From: Heliocidaris tuberculata
Taxonomy: Eukaryota; Echinodermata; Echinoidea; Camarodonta; Echinometridae
Assembly (NCBI GenBank): GCA_025618425.1
Contig: CM046852.1
Coordinates: 4,171,816 to 4,235,815 of the forward strand
Reading direction: 5' to 3'
Length of the DNA stretch: 64,000 nt
Shown here piece after piece: positions 1 through 13,100 of the stretch. Under the pieces are notes generated by a model that worked only from the letters and a program-made list of their open reading frames with translations, was not told the DNA's origin and ran no database searches. Numbering within the stretch: position 1 is the stretch's first letter; each line of letters opens with the position of its first letter. The position numbers were made by a program, and so were the translations under genes.

Positions 1-67
1 CATATTTTGTTTTTAGACTCTTTCTACGCTAACAGTTATCAACTTTGGCGATGATCTGGTGCTACAT

Positions 68-92
68 GTACACACACACACACACACTCTCA

Positions 93-126
<34 letters not shown>
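68..126. repeat. (CA)n-(CT)n-(CA)n microsatellite
   Basis: Compound dinucleotide run in the cryptochrome intron at the left edge. The rest of 127-1007 shows only short homopolymers (a G run at ~631-648, a C run at ~983-995) and no recognisable gene. Confidence 0.95.
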
Positions 127-1007
127 TTTGCCATCAGTCGAAACCTTTTGTGTTTCTCCCAATCCCTGCCAGCAACAAATGGATAAAGGCTAATCACTTC
201 TCTTCAAGTACGTGTACACATGTGCGTGAACATGTACAACCAATTTGTTACTTGGCAACTGACTTGGCAACCAGCAAAAATTTTGTAAAAATGCTACACA
301 GGTAATAAAGGACACTTTAAAAAGCACAATTTGATGCACATCATAGACTACAATGTATGTATGATTAGGGAGAATCTTGGAAAGAGCTTTTACTTATAAT
401 AACTGAAAAAGCAGCAAAAAGGAACAAGTTCTAGATTCATTTAAATTAGATGGAATCCATTGTTGGAACTTCGTTAAAAAGAACTGCAATTTTGCATCCT
501 TTTAAGCGCTCCATTATTTGCGACAGTTAATAAGAGCTGTGTCATATATGAATGTGGCGTAGTGCAAGATGAAAAGAATTATAACAGTATGTCTTTATAC
601 AATGATGCATGGGATTCTTCAAGGCAGAGTGGGGGGGGGGGGGGGGGGTGCCTGAGCCTGATCGGTTAGTCACGGATGGACATTTGACAAATTTTGAAAG
701 TTTGAAGGCCTGTAGAAAATAAATATTTAATTGAAGAGAGTTATTTTATGTTTCATTGTGAAGGGTATCACTGAAGGAGTTGAAATTTGATCAAATTTGG
801 TTGCCATGGTCGCCTATTAAAATTATAACCCATAAAATATTCAATGTCAGGGACGGACAAAATGCCTACTCTTAACCGATCGAGCTCACCTCTCCAGACT
901 TCAAATTTCTCTGGAGAAAAAAAAAAGCCAGAGCTAGAGAGAACATTTTCTTTTCATATCTAGATTTTTCCACACTTTTTTGTCCCCCCCCCCCCTTCCC
1001 TCCAACA

Positions 1008-1419
1008 TTAACCATTTCAAGACATTTGACCACATTTTGTGGTTTGGCTCAATAACTTTTGATTCAGAGCTCTAGAAAATATACCAGATGCACGAGTAGA
1101 AAGAGCAAAAATTTCTGCACACACTAATGTATTTTTGTTTCATGACCATATTGCGTTTGATGCCAGGAATTTTTAAAACAAGAATAAGCTTTAAAATCCT
1201 TAAATTGGCAACACATTGAGAGGTTCAAAATCATTGTTTTTCATCAAAATTGGCAATTTTTCAACTTTTCAACAAAATTTTAAACCATGGATATTGTTTT
1301 TAAAAAAATCACACCTTATTAGAACCATGTAGCACTAAAAGAAAAATATTATTGTTGCCAATTTGAAGAAAAATGTGATCAATTTAGCCCTTAAATAATT
1401 CCTGTCCTGAAAGGATTAA
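1008..1419 (+). mobile_element. TTAA-flanked MITE, copy 1 (piggyBac-like)
   Basis: Begins TTAACCATTTCAAGACA and ends TGTCCTGAAAGGATTAA. The body (GACCACATTTTGTGGTTTGG...; GGCAACACATTGAGAGG) recurs in six other places here. TTAA at both ends with CCC...GGG-type inverted termini is the pattern left by piggyBac-type transposases. No coding capacity. It lies 24 bp from the donor of cryptochrome exon 5. Confidence 0.8.
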
Positions 1420-1443
1420 AGATGAACAATAAAAATGGCTCAC

Positions 1444-1532
1444 CTTTCTCTCTAGATGGCGGTCAAGTCTCTGCTTAGCTTCCGTCTCACCACCAATCCA
1501 CATGGGAGGCGGTACATCTTCTGGATCAAACC
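1444..1532 (-). CDS. CRY: Cryptochrome coding exon 5
   Basis: 89 nt, acceptor TTACAG|GG and donor AAG|GTGAGC. It encodes [30 protein letters not shown], the start of the FAD-domain lead-in helix. It ends on a codon boundary. The next exon, expected to begin near AWVANFE, was not found in bases 1-1443, so the gene continues off the window. Confidence 0.94.
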
Positions 1533-4052
1533 CTGTAATAGAGAGAGATTACCAAAAGACGTCATAAGTCTAATAGGGTTATACATGATTCAGAGTAAAA
1601 GTAGAGCATTTTATCGATTAAGATATACATGTATGTATTACACATACATGTATATTAGGTTAAATATATATATATATAGATAATTCTTTTCCTACATGAG
1701 ATAAGCCCTAAAGGAAAATAATGTGTTTTACCTTTTAATATTGGTAATTGTAATATATCCTATTTTTGTCCTCTTCTTAATTGCACCTTGTGATATGGAG
1801 ATGACCAAATACATCACACATCATGCATAATTGAGAGTAAATGTGGGTTGTTGATTAAAACCTACAAAATACACAGCATACAGTACCTACAACAAATTGG
1901 ATTATGTTTGGAAAATTCTTTCCAAAGATTGAGAAAACTTGTAAAGAAAAATAGGAAAGGACTGATTGATTACAAATTAAAGCAGCCCCTACATGTAAGT
2001 GCTACATGTACTTTCTAATAGAAAATTGTGTTTTCATATTTGATGTGTTTTGCAGTAGATTTTGCATTTAAGAATTTGAAGGACAAGTAGCACAAAATAT
2101 ATTTACAACATAAAGCACACTTTAAAATGGAAAAAATTGTGCAAGAGTCTTTGCTTGTTTCTTCATGCATGTTAAGTTATTTTTAGCCTGACATTACAAA
2201 AATCAAATACCTGAACACAACATTGTGTATGCCTAGACAAGTTTATGGTTGAAAGTACATGAAAGAGTAAACAAAACAATGGAAAGTATTAAAGAAAATG
2301 GTAGCAGAAAGGAAAGGAGGAAAATAATCAAAAGATAAGAGAGAAGAAAGAAGATACAGAAAAGAGGGACATACACATGTAGAGCTAAAGAGAATGGGAT
2401 AACAAGGAAACACTAAAAAAAAAACTATTAAGGAGAAATATGGAAGGTAATAGGAGGAAACATAAAGAGAGAAATAGAATCAGAAAAAGGACATATGAGA
2501 AAGGAGAAAAGGGACATATTACTCAGAACAAGGATAGAAAAGACAACAAAAAAGAAAGATATTGAAAGGGTTATAAAGAGAGGAACTGATGAAAAAAAAG
2601 AAAGAAAGATAAGATGAGATAACATGAGAAACTAAAGATACAAAGAAAAATACACAGGAAAAGAGACAAAGAAAGAGAGACATTAAAAAGAGGAGGGGGA
2701 AATAATGACACGCAAGAATGACTGATGAGTTTTTAGAGATATAGTTAAAGAGAGCAAGAAAGAAGAAAGAAAAAATCACAAGAAAATGAAATCATTAAAC
2801 TTCTGTAGAAACATCAACAGAAGTTTTGATTGGAAAGAAAAATGAGAAGAAGCAAAGACATAAAAGAAACAGGCTTTACACCATGTAGTACAGTCAGGAA
2901 TCTCAGGATAACTACATGTACAGTACATGTAATTGGGGTGAATGGCCACATATCGTCTCAACATAATTATGAATTCAGAATTAAAGGAGAATGAAACCCT
3001 GGGGAAAATCACTTTTAATGAAAAGAGAGGAGAGAGTGAAGCAATTAAAAAAAGAGTTCCATCAAAATCTGTTCCGAAATGAGGAAGTTATGAAAGTTTG
3101 AAAAGTCTCAATTTACTTTCTATGGCGATCCTCAAATTGGCAATGTTGCTTCAAAGTGACAGGTTTGGTAGTACAACTCTCCATATGTTTTGTACACATA
3201 ATTTCATATTTTCCACATTATCTCTCTAGGTGCAGCTTGTCTCCTTCTCAGCTCAAGATATATCATGGGAAAATGTATTTGACACAACATATGTTGAGTT
3301 CACAAAAAGACAAGCAGCATCTTTAGAGATAATAGAGAAAATATGAAATTTTGAGTACAAAACATATCGAGAGTTGTACTACTTAAACCTGCCATTTTGA
3401 AGCAACATTGCCAATTTGAGGATCTCCATGGATAGAAAGTAAATTGAGACTTTTCAAACTTACATAACTTTTTCATTTCGTAACCGATTCTGATGGAACT
3501 CTTTTAAAATTGCTTCTTCTATCCTCTCTTTTCATTAAAATGGATATTCCCCCAGGGTTTCATTCTCTTTTAATACACTTTATGAGCAGACCATAAAAAA
3601 CAATACAGTGTATGTTAATGTGATTGGCATCTACATGTAAAACGATAATATAATCTGTATAGTGAAAAGACACCCAAAAACCTACATGTATGAAGGAAAA
3701 GATTTGCACAAGCATACATACTGTATGCACAGCTTTATGAAATCTCTGAGATGGTTACAAGCCATGATCATAGCACGTTTGTACAAGTACATGTGATGGA
3801 AATCAGTGGAAAAAAATCAGAGACCGAGTGACTGCCATTTACATTGTCAGTTTTAAACCTTAATCGTCCTACATGTACCCATGTCACAATAAAGATCAGG
3901 ATTAAGTTTAGGCTTAGAACTAAGTTTAATAGAACCAAATGGATTTGTCGGACCAATGGTATTTTATTTATTTATCTATTCATGCATGTTCATAATGTCA
4001 TAATACAGATACAGCAGATACAAAACAGAGTACACAGAGCCAGAGTATACAC

Positions 4053-4090
<38 letters not shown>

Positions 4091-4933
4091 TGATAATAAA
4101 TTATATTTTTATAGCGCATATCATTATAATGCAGTCCTGCACATAATGAACACACAAAGGTGCTGCAACATATTAAAAAAGCTTGACTAGTTGTAACACC
4201 TAGGCCTACATTAATCATATAATCTCATATCATATCTCATTAATCATATCTTATGAATGTAAATATCTCATGAGTATGAAGGACTAAAGTGATTCAGGCC
4301 TACATGTAGATCCAATGGGATATAGTACCAATAGGATGCAAAAACCAATGAAATATAGAATCATTGGAATGTAGGCCCAACAATATCATAAGATCTGTAG
4401 GACCAGTGGTTTGATGGACTAAAGGGATGTAAAACGAATAGTGGGAATAGAGGGATTTGGGACCACCTGGACATAGGGCCAATGGGATGGAGTACCAAGG
4501 AAACGTAGGACCAGCAATATTTAGGACTAAATGGATGTATGACCACTGAGGGGGCAAAAAACAGTTAAATCCTTTACCTAATTCTTCTAATGTCGGGATG
4601 CCATATTTGTCCTCGTGGTTGGGATCGATGAAAGTATCGAGTCCCTCCACATCCTCAGCCTCTAAGGCATCCACCGGGTAGACAGGTATGCCCATCATGG
4701 AGATGATGTCCTGGAAACGCTTGTACGTCAGCGGAGGCTCATTGTTATTCAGGGCAAGGATCCTGTGGTAAACAACAGATGAAAATGAATAATATCAATA
4801 ATGATTACGACTATGCTCATACAATGTGAAAACTTATCCATAGATCCAAGAGAATATTCAGGGTGCTTATAAAGAAGAGAGGGGAAAGAGAGATAGAGTG
4901 AGAGAGGGGAAGAGAGAGAGAGAGAGGGAGAGA

Positions 4934-4976
<43 letters not shown>

Positions 4977-7900
4977 GATCAATGTAGTGAAAAAGCAAGA
5001 GGGAGAGGGAGAGGGGATGGAGAGGGGATGGAGAGGGGATGGGAGGGCTGGGATAATGAGAGATGAGAGAAGGGGAGGGTGGTACATGTAGTTACAGAGG
5101 GAGAGGTGGATACTGACACAGAGAGAAAGAGAGACAGAGTGACAGACAGACAGACAGACAGAGAAGATAAGTGAAAAAGCAAGAGGGTGAGGGGATGGAG
5201 AGGGGATGGGAGGGCTGGGATAATGAGATATGAGAGAGGGAGAGAGAGATCACCGTGGTAGTTACAGAGGGAGAGGTGGACACTGACACAGAGAGAGAGA
5301 GAGAGAGTGACAGACAGAGACAGACAGACAGACAGAGAAGATTTAAACATAGTGAAAAAGCAAGAGGGAGAGGGGATGGGAGGGATGGGAGGGATAGGGG
5401 TGAGAGAGAGGGAGCGGTGGATACTGATAGAGGGGGGGGGGGTGGCTGCAAGTGTAAAAAGGAGGGGAGCAGAAGAGATACAACAGCATCAAACTGGAGA
5501 AAGCAGGTGAATTACAAGGAACGGAAGAATGAGACAAAGTGTGGGGTGTAAACATGGTGAAAAAAAGTAAGATTCCTATAGATGTCTGTAAACTACCTCA
5601 GGGCCACTTCTCAAGTTCCAGTGTGTTTTTTTTCTTTCCTTTTTACATGTTTGTACACAAGGGTGTTAACCAGTTCTCGAAAGTGGGGGCACACTTTGCA
5701 AGGAAGCAGGAGTGACCGAGCAAGGGAGGCTTCCCATGGAAAGGAATTTTAATTTTGTTTGTGTTAAAAACAGGCACTTTAATGCAATGTGGAGTAAAAA
5801 ATGCAGGAAAAAAAAGTGGAGTGGTGGAGGGGAACAAATGCTAATATGATTCCCCCCATCCCCATCCTGTTTATTCTCAGAATATATAACATTCTAAGAG
5901 CAGATCACTTTACATGTAGCTTTGGATAACTCAAAGATCTAGTTCCAAATAAAGTGAATGCCTTCCAGAAAAGTTCCCTTTTCCTACAAAAGGTTAAAAA
6001 TAATGCTCATGAATAAAGAGAGAAAGGGGAAGAAATAAGATGATGTAAGTAGAGAAAGGGAGAGAGAAAGAGGAAAAGACACAAATGATGAAATAAAAAA
6101 ATAGAAGAGAGAGAGATGATAAAAATTAAAGAAAGAGAGAGAGACACACACACACATACACACAGAGGAAAAGAAAAACATTAATGATTAAAGGAAGAGA
6201 GAAAGAAAGAGAATGAGAGGGAGAGAGAGAGCGAGAAAGAGAGTGAAATAAGATGATGTAAGTAGAGAGAGGGAGAGAGAAAGAGGAAAAGACACAAATG
6301 ATGAAATAAAAAAATAGAAGAGAGAGAGAAAGAGAGATGATAAAATTAAAGAAAGAGAGAGAGAGAAAGAGAGGGAGAGAGAATGAGAGGGAGAGAGAAA
6401 GAGAGTGAAATATACATGTATAATTTAGAAAAAAATGATAGAGTAAACTAAAAAGTGGAAAAGAAGTAAAAGAGAACCCCAAAATGAGTACACATAATAA
6501 GAGCAAAAGAGACAATGACATGCAAAAGCTGCTCCAAGGAAAAACTAGACTTGTTTTGATATTCAGACGAAGATGGATTACGTTTCAGGGAATATTGCAT
6601 TTCTTCTGGTTCCCCAATATACCTTTATATAACATAAAAAGAAGATCAATCGTTACTAAACCACTCTCAGACTTTCCTGCCCTGGGTAATTAAACACCCA
6701 CTGATCATGAGAGCCTGTTCAGCCTAGAAGAAATTCATACAAAATTTGTATCAAGTATAGTAGATGACTGGCAGTGACTGCTGACTGGTACATGTAATAC
6801 TCAGCACACATTCACAACGTTCAGAGTCACACTTCATGTGGACCATGATTTTTATCCATTTTTCTTTCAAAACCATGCTCAGATATTTGTTTTCCCTATA
6901 CGATGTTATAAGATGTTCAGACTAGAAAGAAATTGATCTCTTATCTTGTAACTTTTGTATAGAAATGTAAACAAAGAATTTTACAAGTCTGAATGGGGAT
7001 AAGTCAGCTACAGATCTGTTATTGCTTGCAGAGAGATAGAGAGAAAGAGAGAGAAAGGATAGGAGTAATAGGAAGGAAGGAGTGAGAGAGAGAGAGAGAG
7101 ACAGACAGACAGAATGACAGAGAGGGGGTAAAGACAGATGAAGAAAAACAGATGGAACACGGGGGGGGGGGGGGGGGGGGGGGGATGCATGTACACCTAA
7201 AGGGACAGAGAGAAATACAGAAAGAAAGATTTGGATGACATCATAAAAATGTTAAAATCAACTAGGACAAAACGGGGAAAAAAAGAAAAAATTTCAAGAA
7301 AGCCACAACTTGAAGTCTTTTGTAATCAGAACTAGGAGGGGGAGGAGGGGGGGGGGGACCTACATACATGTAGATGACTGCAATTTCATATCAATATCTC
7401 ATGGTTTGGGCTGCGCAAATGGGCAATTCCACGGTAACGGAAGGACATTCAGAGACACATTTTACCAACTTCAAACCATAACTACAATTTGTTTTTGTAA
7501 TGGATTTATGATTAGATCAACTGTCTTTGATTTAAGGCATAAAAATTCTGTTATTGCCAAGCAGTAATGAAATTTGCATATTAATGTGTTCGGTAATGGA
7601 AGGACATTTTGAAAAATCAAGATGTCTTTCCGTTACCGACATCATTAACCCTTTCAGGACAGGAATTATTTAAGGGGTAAATTGATCACATTTTGTTCTT
7701 CAAATTGGCAACAATACTATTTTTCTTTTAGCGCTACACGGTTCTAACAAAATGTAATGTCTTTGAAAACAATATGCATCATTAGAAACTTAGTCGAAAG
7801 TTGAAAAAAATTGCCAATTTTGATAAAAACAGTGATTTTGAATCTCTCATTGTGTTGCCAATTTAAGGATTTTGAAGCTTATTCTCCTTTTTAAAATTCC

Positions 7901-10073
7901 TGACATCAAATGCAATATGGTCATGTGACAAAAATGGACATAGCATGTGCAGAAATTTTTGCTCTTTCTACTCATACATCTGGTATATTTTTTAGAGCTC
8001 TGAATCAAAACTTATTAAGCCAAACCACAAAATGTGGTCAATTGTCTTGAAAGGGTTAATATGTAAATTTCATTACTTTTTGGCAATAACAGATATTTTT
8101 TTGGAAAATCAAAGGCAGTTGATCTAATCTTACATCTCTGATGTCTGAAATGTTCTACCATTACAGAAAAAAATTGTAGTTATGGTTTGAAGATGGTAAA
8201 ATGTGTCTCTGAATGTCCTTCCATTACCATGGGATTGCCCAAATGCATAAAAAAATGAATACGCATTTTAAATAAACAAATGGGTAAACATGTGATGGAT
8301 TCTTGCACACAGCCCTTGCAAAATGCTTGGACACTTTATTTTAGGACAAACTAAGTATTTACTATGATCTACATGTATATGTACGTGTAAGATAATATAA
8401 AAACATAAGGATGTAGCAAGGTTCTAGGGAAACAGAGAGGAGACAGAGAGAAGAGAGAACATGAGGACAGGATTATTCTAGATTGAAAATTTATGAAAAA
8501 GGAGAGTCAGATAGACAGAGAGAAGAGTGAGTGGAGGAGGGGGGAGGAGGACAAGGAAATACAGAGAGGGGGGGGGGGGGAGGAAACTGAGAAAAAAACA
8601 GAGAAAGAAAGTGAGGGTGGGATGGAGAAGACAAAGTGAGAGAGAGAGAGAAGGAGAGAGGGAGAGAAAGATGTGAAAAGTAAAGCTGATTCTAAATATG
8701 TGTGCAGAGCTATTTCTCTGTTTTACATGTACTTCTGACAATACCAAGTTTAGTTTGAGAAAGAGAAAGAAGAAAAGAAAAAGAGAGATGATAATTAGAA
8801 AATCAAAGAGTCAAAAGACTTCACTCAGAAAAATGTCAAAACCAGACTGCACTAAATATCAAGGAGTTACTCAAGCTTACTGTCTATAAAGACGGAGACA
8901 CCAAGGTCAAAGACCAGCAATGCGTAAGAATTTCCACGTGTCAGCGCCAGGTACATGTACATGTAAGCGAGGAACCGTGAGATTTTTGGGCGTGAGTAAG
9001 AGCCCTGATGGGTGACTGTCACGCCTAATGCGCGAGAGTTGGTAGGTCTGTAAAGAACAGAACTTACATATAAGGGCATTAACTCTGTATAAACAATATT
9101 CTTTAACACCCTTTTGGCTCTGAAAAATAAAAAAAAATCTCAAATGATGTAAGTTCTGATCCATCCAGGTAAAAGTTCAAATAACAAATATTAAATCATT
9201 ACATCTGAAAAACTATATTGGTGAAGCTAAGCAGCCTCTGCACAAGTGTTTGCATCAACATTGCAGACTGGGGACATTAGGAAATGATTCTGCTGTCTAC
9301 TCCCACCTGAACACATCCAAACATGACTTCAAAGACAAGGACGTTCTCATTTTAGACAAAGAATCTCGGTGGTTTGAGAAGGGGGTCCATGAAGCTGTCT
9401 ACGTCAACACTGAGAACCCTACTCTCAATAAGGGTGGGGGACTGCGACATACATGTAACGTACCTCTTCTTCATGGTGTATAGCGCCATAATCAGGAGAA
9501 TTCCTCCACGTCTTACTCAAAACAATAACACTGATAGTGCGTCTGCACCGGTGGCAACAACATTTTCCCGCCACTAAATCAGACGAGCTGATGAAGCGTC
9601 CAGGATCGGACGTGAAACCGTCCTCGGAATTAAACCGAAATTCCAGATGTAATGATTTAATATTTGTTTGTTTTTCTTCTAAGGTTATCAAATCCTGGTT
9701 ATTAAAGGTTATTAGATGTTAGTTATCAATACCTTGTTTCGATTCCTGGCAACATCTTGCTTTATTTGAAGAAAAAGAAAATCAGCAAATCAAGGTCCAA
9801 TATCTACCCCCTCCCTCTCCAACAACAAGGAAAATATATGTGACAGACTGGCAGCAACACCTACAACTTTGCCACTAGTAGAACGCAACTTTCGTGCCAC
9901 ATTTCAGCATGATTAAATTTTAATCTGCCAAACTGCAAATAAGTACATGTACATCTACATGTACGCTCAAATGGATCTCTTTTTATAACACAACAAAAGT
10001 TTTTAAAAAGAGGGAAATAAACAGTGGTAACGGTATGACAAAGAAAAATGTAATGAATGATAAAGACAATGGT

Positions 10074-10116
<43 letters not shown>

Positions 10117-13100
10117 AAGAGATGCTGAAGATATTCCGAAGCACACAACTACCCAACCTTATGTACTTGTATTACCATCCTAGTCTATTAAAGACAATAG
10201 TAAAGAAAGAGAGAGAGAGAGATAGAGATAGAGAGACAGAGAGACAGACAGACAGACAGATAGAGAAAGAGAGAGAGAGAGAGAGAAGTGTGGCCGAATA
10301 TATTCTGCAGCACACCTATCTCTATTACATGTACCATCCTAATCAAATTGCATTTTGCATCCATCGTTTAAACTCAATGAAGTGTGGTAGTGCATGTGCT
10401 TTTACATGTATAACATGAGGTACACAGCTGCCCACGGTGGGCACAGGGAACAAAAAAAGATTGCTTAGGCGGAATACATTACACAAACTTGCTAGTCACA
10501 TGCCATTGCATGAGGTTTTTTTTTAAAGCTCAACTGTACTGTATGTATGTACATGTATGTAGGACTCGATGGGTAAGGGATTTTTCTCTGTTTTGTTTAT
10601 AACCTTAAAAAAGAGAAGAATTTCCACAAATCTCATGACAGAGTAATAAGCTTGAATAAAGATAATCTAGTGTGCGGGAGGTGTTCCATTTTGACAGAAA
10701 GAGGACAAAAGCAATTCTCAACTGTTTGTTAATGATGGTGTAACTTGGTGGTGGTTTGGATAGCAAAATGTATTAACTGAACGAATAAATTGCTGGAAAC
10801 CATATTCACTGAAACATACTCTACTGCTAGACATTCCATCAGAAGGACGACCTGTATGTACATGTTCATGTAGATGTATGTAGCTCAATCTCTCTTCTTT
10901 TTCTACTCAGTAACAGTGTAAAAAAAAATACTTTCCTCTTCACAGGAGCACCTTTTAAAATTTGGCATCTAAAAAATAGTGTGATTTTCTCACAGCGATT
11001 TGTATTAGAATCTTATTGGTGTTTGCAGGAACACTTTTCAGTTTACCGCTACTACAGCTTTCTTGGAACTTTCTAGAGCTAAATCGCATTTTCTTCCAAA
11101 TTCCGTGGGGGATTTACATGTATCTGTATGGTGTCAAACATTCAGTGTTAAGTTCTGTCAGAATCTACAAAGATTTATTTTCCATCATTACCAGAACTCG
11201 ACATGAGGGTTGTACAATTACCCCTATTCGTAACATTTAAGTCCAAGAGATAGATAAGGTACATGATAGCAAGTACAGAAACATGGGGGCGGATCCAATT
11301 AAATAAAAATCATCACATTTCAAGGGGCCACCAGTATCACCAAAAAAGTTCTCATTTTTGAAGGTTTTCTTCTGTAGCTGAATGGTAATCTTCTTATTTG
11401 AACGTTTCAAACAAGAGGTAATTCAAAAAATGAAAATCATCATATCGTCACATTGAAAGTTAACATTTTTTAAATGGTCTTCTTCTGTACTTGTGTTGAA
11501 AGGTACATTACATGTAATCTGCTTTTTTAAATGTTTCAAAGAGGTACAAGTATGTTGTCAACAGCGTAGTCACTACGGTGGTCGGCGCCGGTCGGAACCC
11601 TCCACCACTCAAAGTTTCCGACCGGCACTCAATGCAATATCACATCAGCCCGCCTGGCACTAATTTCGCCACTGACAAAGAAAAAATATGATTTTGACCT
11701 ACGAACATGCAATTGTGGTTTAAGCCAGCAGATTCAATGAAAAAATTATACGTACGCATAAGCAAATTTACATGAAACCACGCTAAGAATTTACCTGGAA
11801 GGTATACACCTATACACAGCCACTAGTGCAGCACAGCTCCTTCCCAAATACAAATCATATTTACGTATAAATTGTTCACGTACCCGTACCTGTACTCAAT
11901 GCATGCATGCCCAACATCAAATCACTACACATTGTACACGTCTCCGAGCTGGAACGTCGCAATCAGCTGATTTGCACATGTTCAGGTTTTGAGAAAACTC
12001 GCCCGTAAGTAACTCACAGGCAATAAAATTTCCACCAAGTGCTAAAAAGTCCCTGGTGACAACCCTGGTTGTCAAGACTCAAGAATCATGTAATAGGATT
12101 ATGTGTAGGAGATTCACACCTTATGCACGTTAATATGCTACACTTCTCGCAAAGAGTAGGGTGTCAACGCGGTGTTTAGTGTGCCTGTAATACACAACTG
12201 GAAGTAGTACCACAGAAAAGACTGCAATAAACTTTAGAATTGAAGGAGGCAGTTGTACCCAAGGAAGAAGAAGAAGAATTACTCCAAGGTCAATGTCTTA
12301 ACTGAATTCCCAACTTCAACCCTGGATCAAAGACTCTTCATGTATGTACATGTAACTCTAACTTTCAACTAGCCCTAACCCTACGTCTTTGACAAAATAG
12401 AGACTGGAGTAATCGTTGCGGAGGAGCAAAAGTTGGAAGACCGTGAAGGAGGCTTCATGCTCCACTGATTACGACTTACTCTCGTGGATGGTAGAGAGTG
12501 TGGGAAACTTAGGAGATGACCCTAAACCTAACCTAACCCTTACTCTATCAATTGCCACCAGAGCATACATGTAAAAAGTCGGAGAGGCTTCCCGTTTACA
12601 CTGATTACTACTTACATGTACTCCTGTGGATTGTGGAGAGTGTGGGAGACCTAAAACTCAATTGCAAACCTAACCCTAACCCTATCAATTGTCACCACAG
12701 CATACATGTAAGTCGGAGAGGCTTCATGCTACACAGATTACTACTTACTCCTGTGGATCGTAGAGGGTGTGAGAGACCTTGGAGATGACTTTTACTCCAG
12801 CTTCCTGTGCTAACGTACTGATCGCTTTGTCTCGGGTCCTTCCAAACGGTTCGCTGTCCTCCTCAAACGACAGCTGTGTTACCTTCCATTCCTAAACAAA
12901 ATCATACAAAAGGATAGAATTCATTAATTATTAACAACAATAATAACAATAACATGTATAGCACAGCCACTATACAAATACACTTTAATAAATCAAATGC
13001 TTTTATACAAAGTATCATATCATTACTATTACCGCATCTTTAGCCAAGCTGCCACACATTTAGATGGGCTAAGGCATTCCTACCGAGTAGCACATGTATA

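Noticed and set aside
1..1443. Sixth cryptochrome exon (expected to begin AWVANFE)
   Set aside because: No minus-strand segment with that motif and splice borders was found; the exon is presumed to lie outside the window.
4300..4577. Extension of the cryptochrome exon 4 ORF
   Set aside because: Reading continues past the GTAAAG donor, but similarity to CRY stops exactly there and resumes at 1532.
12366..12690. Telomeric (CCCTAA)n repeat or chromosome end
   Set aside because: Only short CCTAACCCTAACCC words inside a tandem repeat in an intron; not a telomere.
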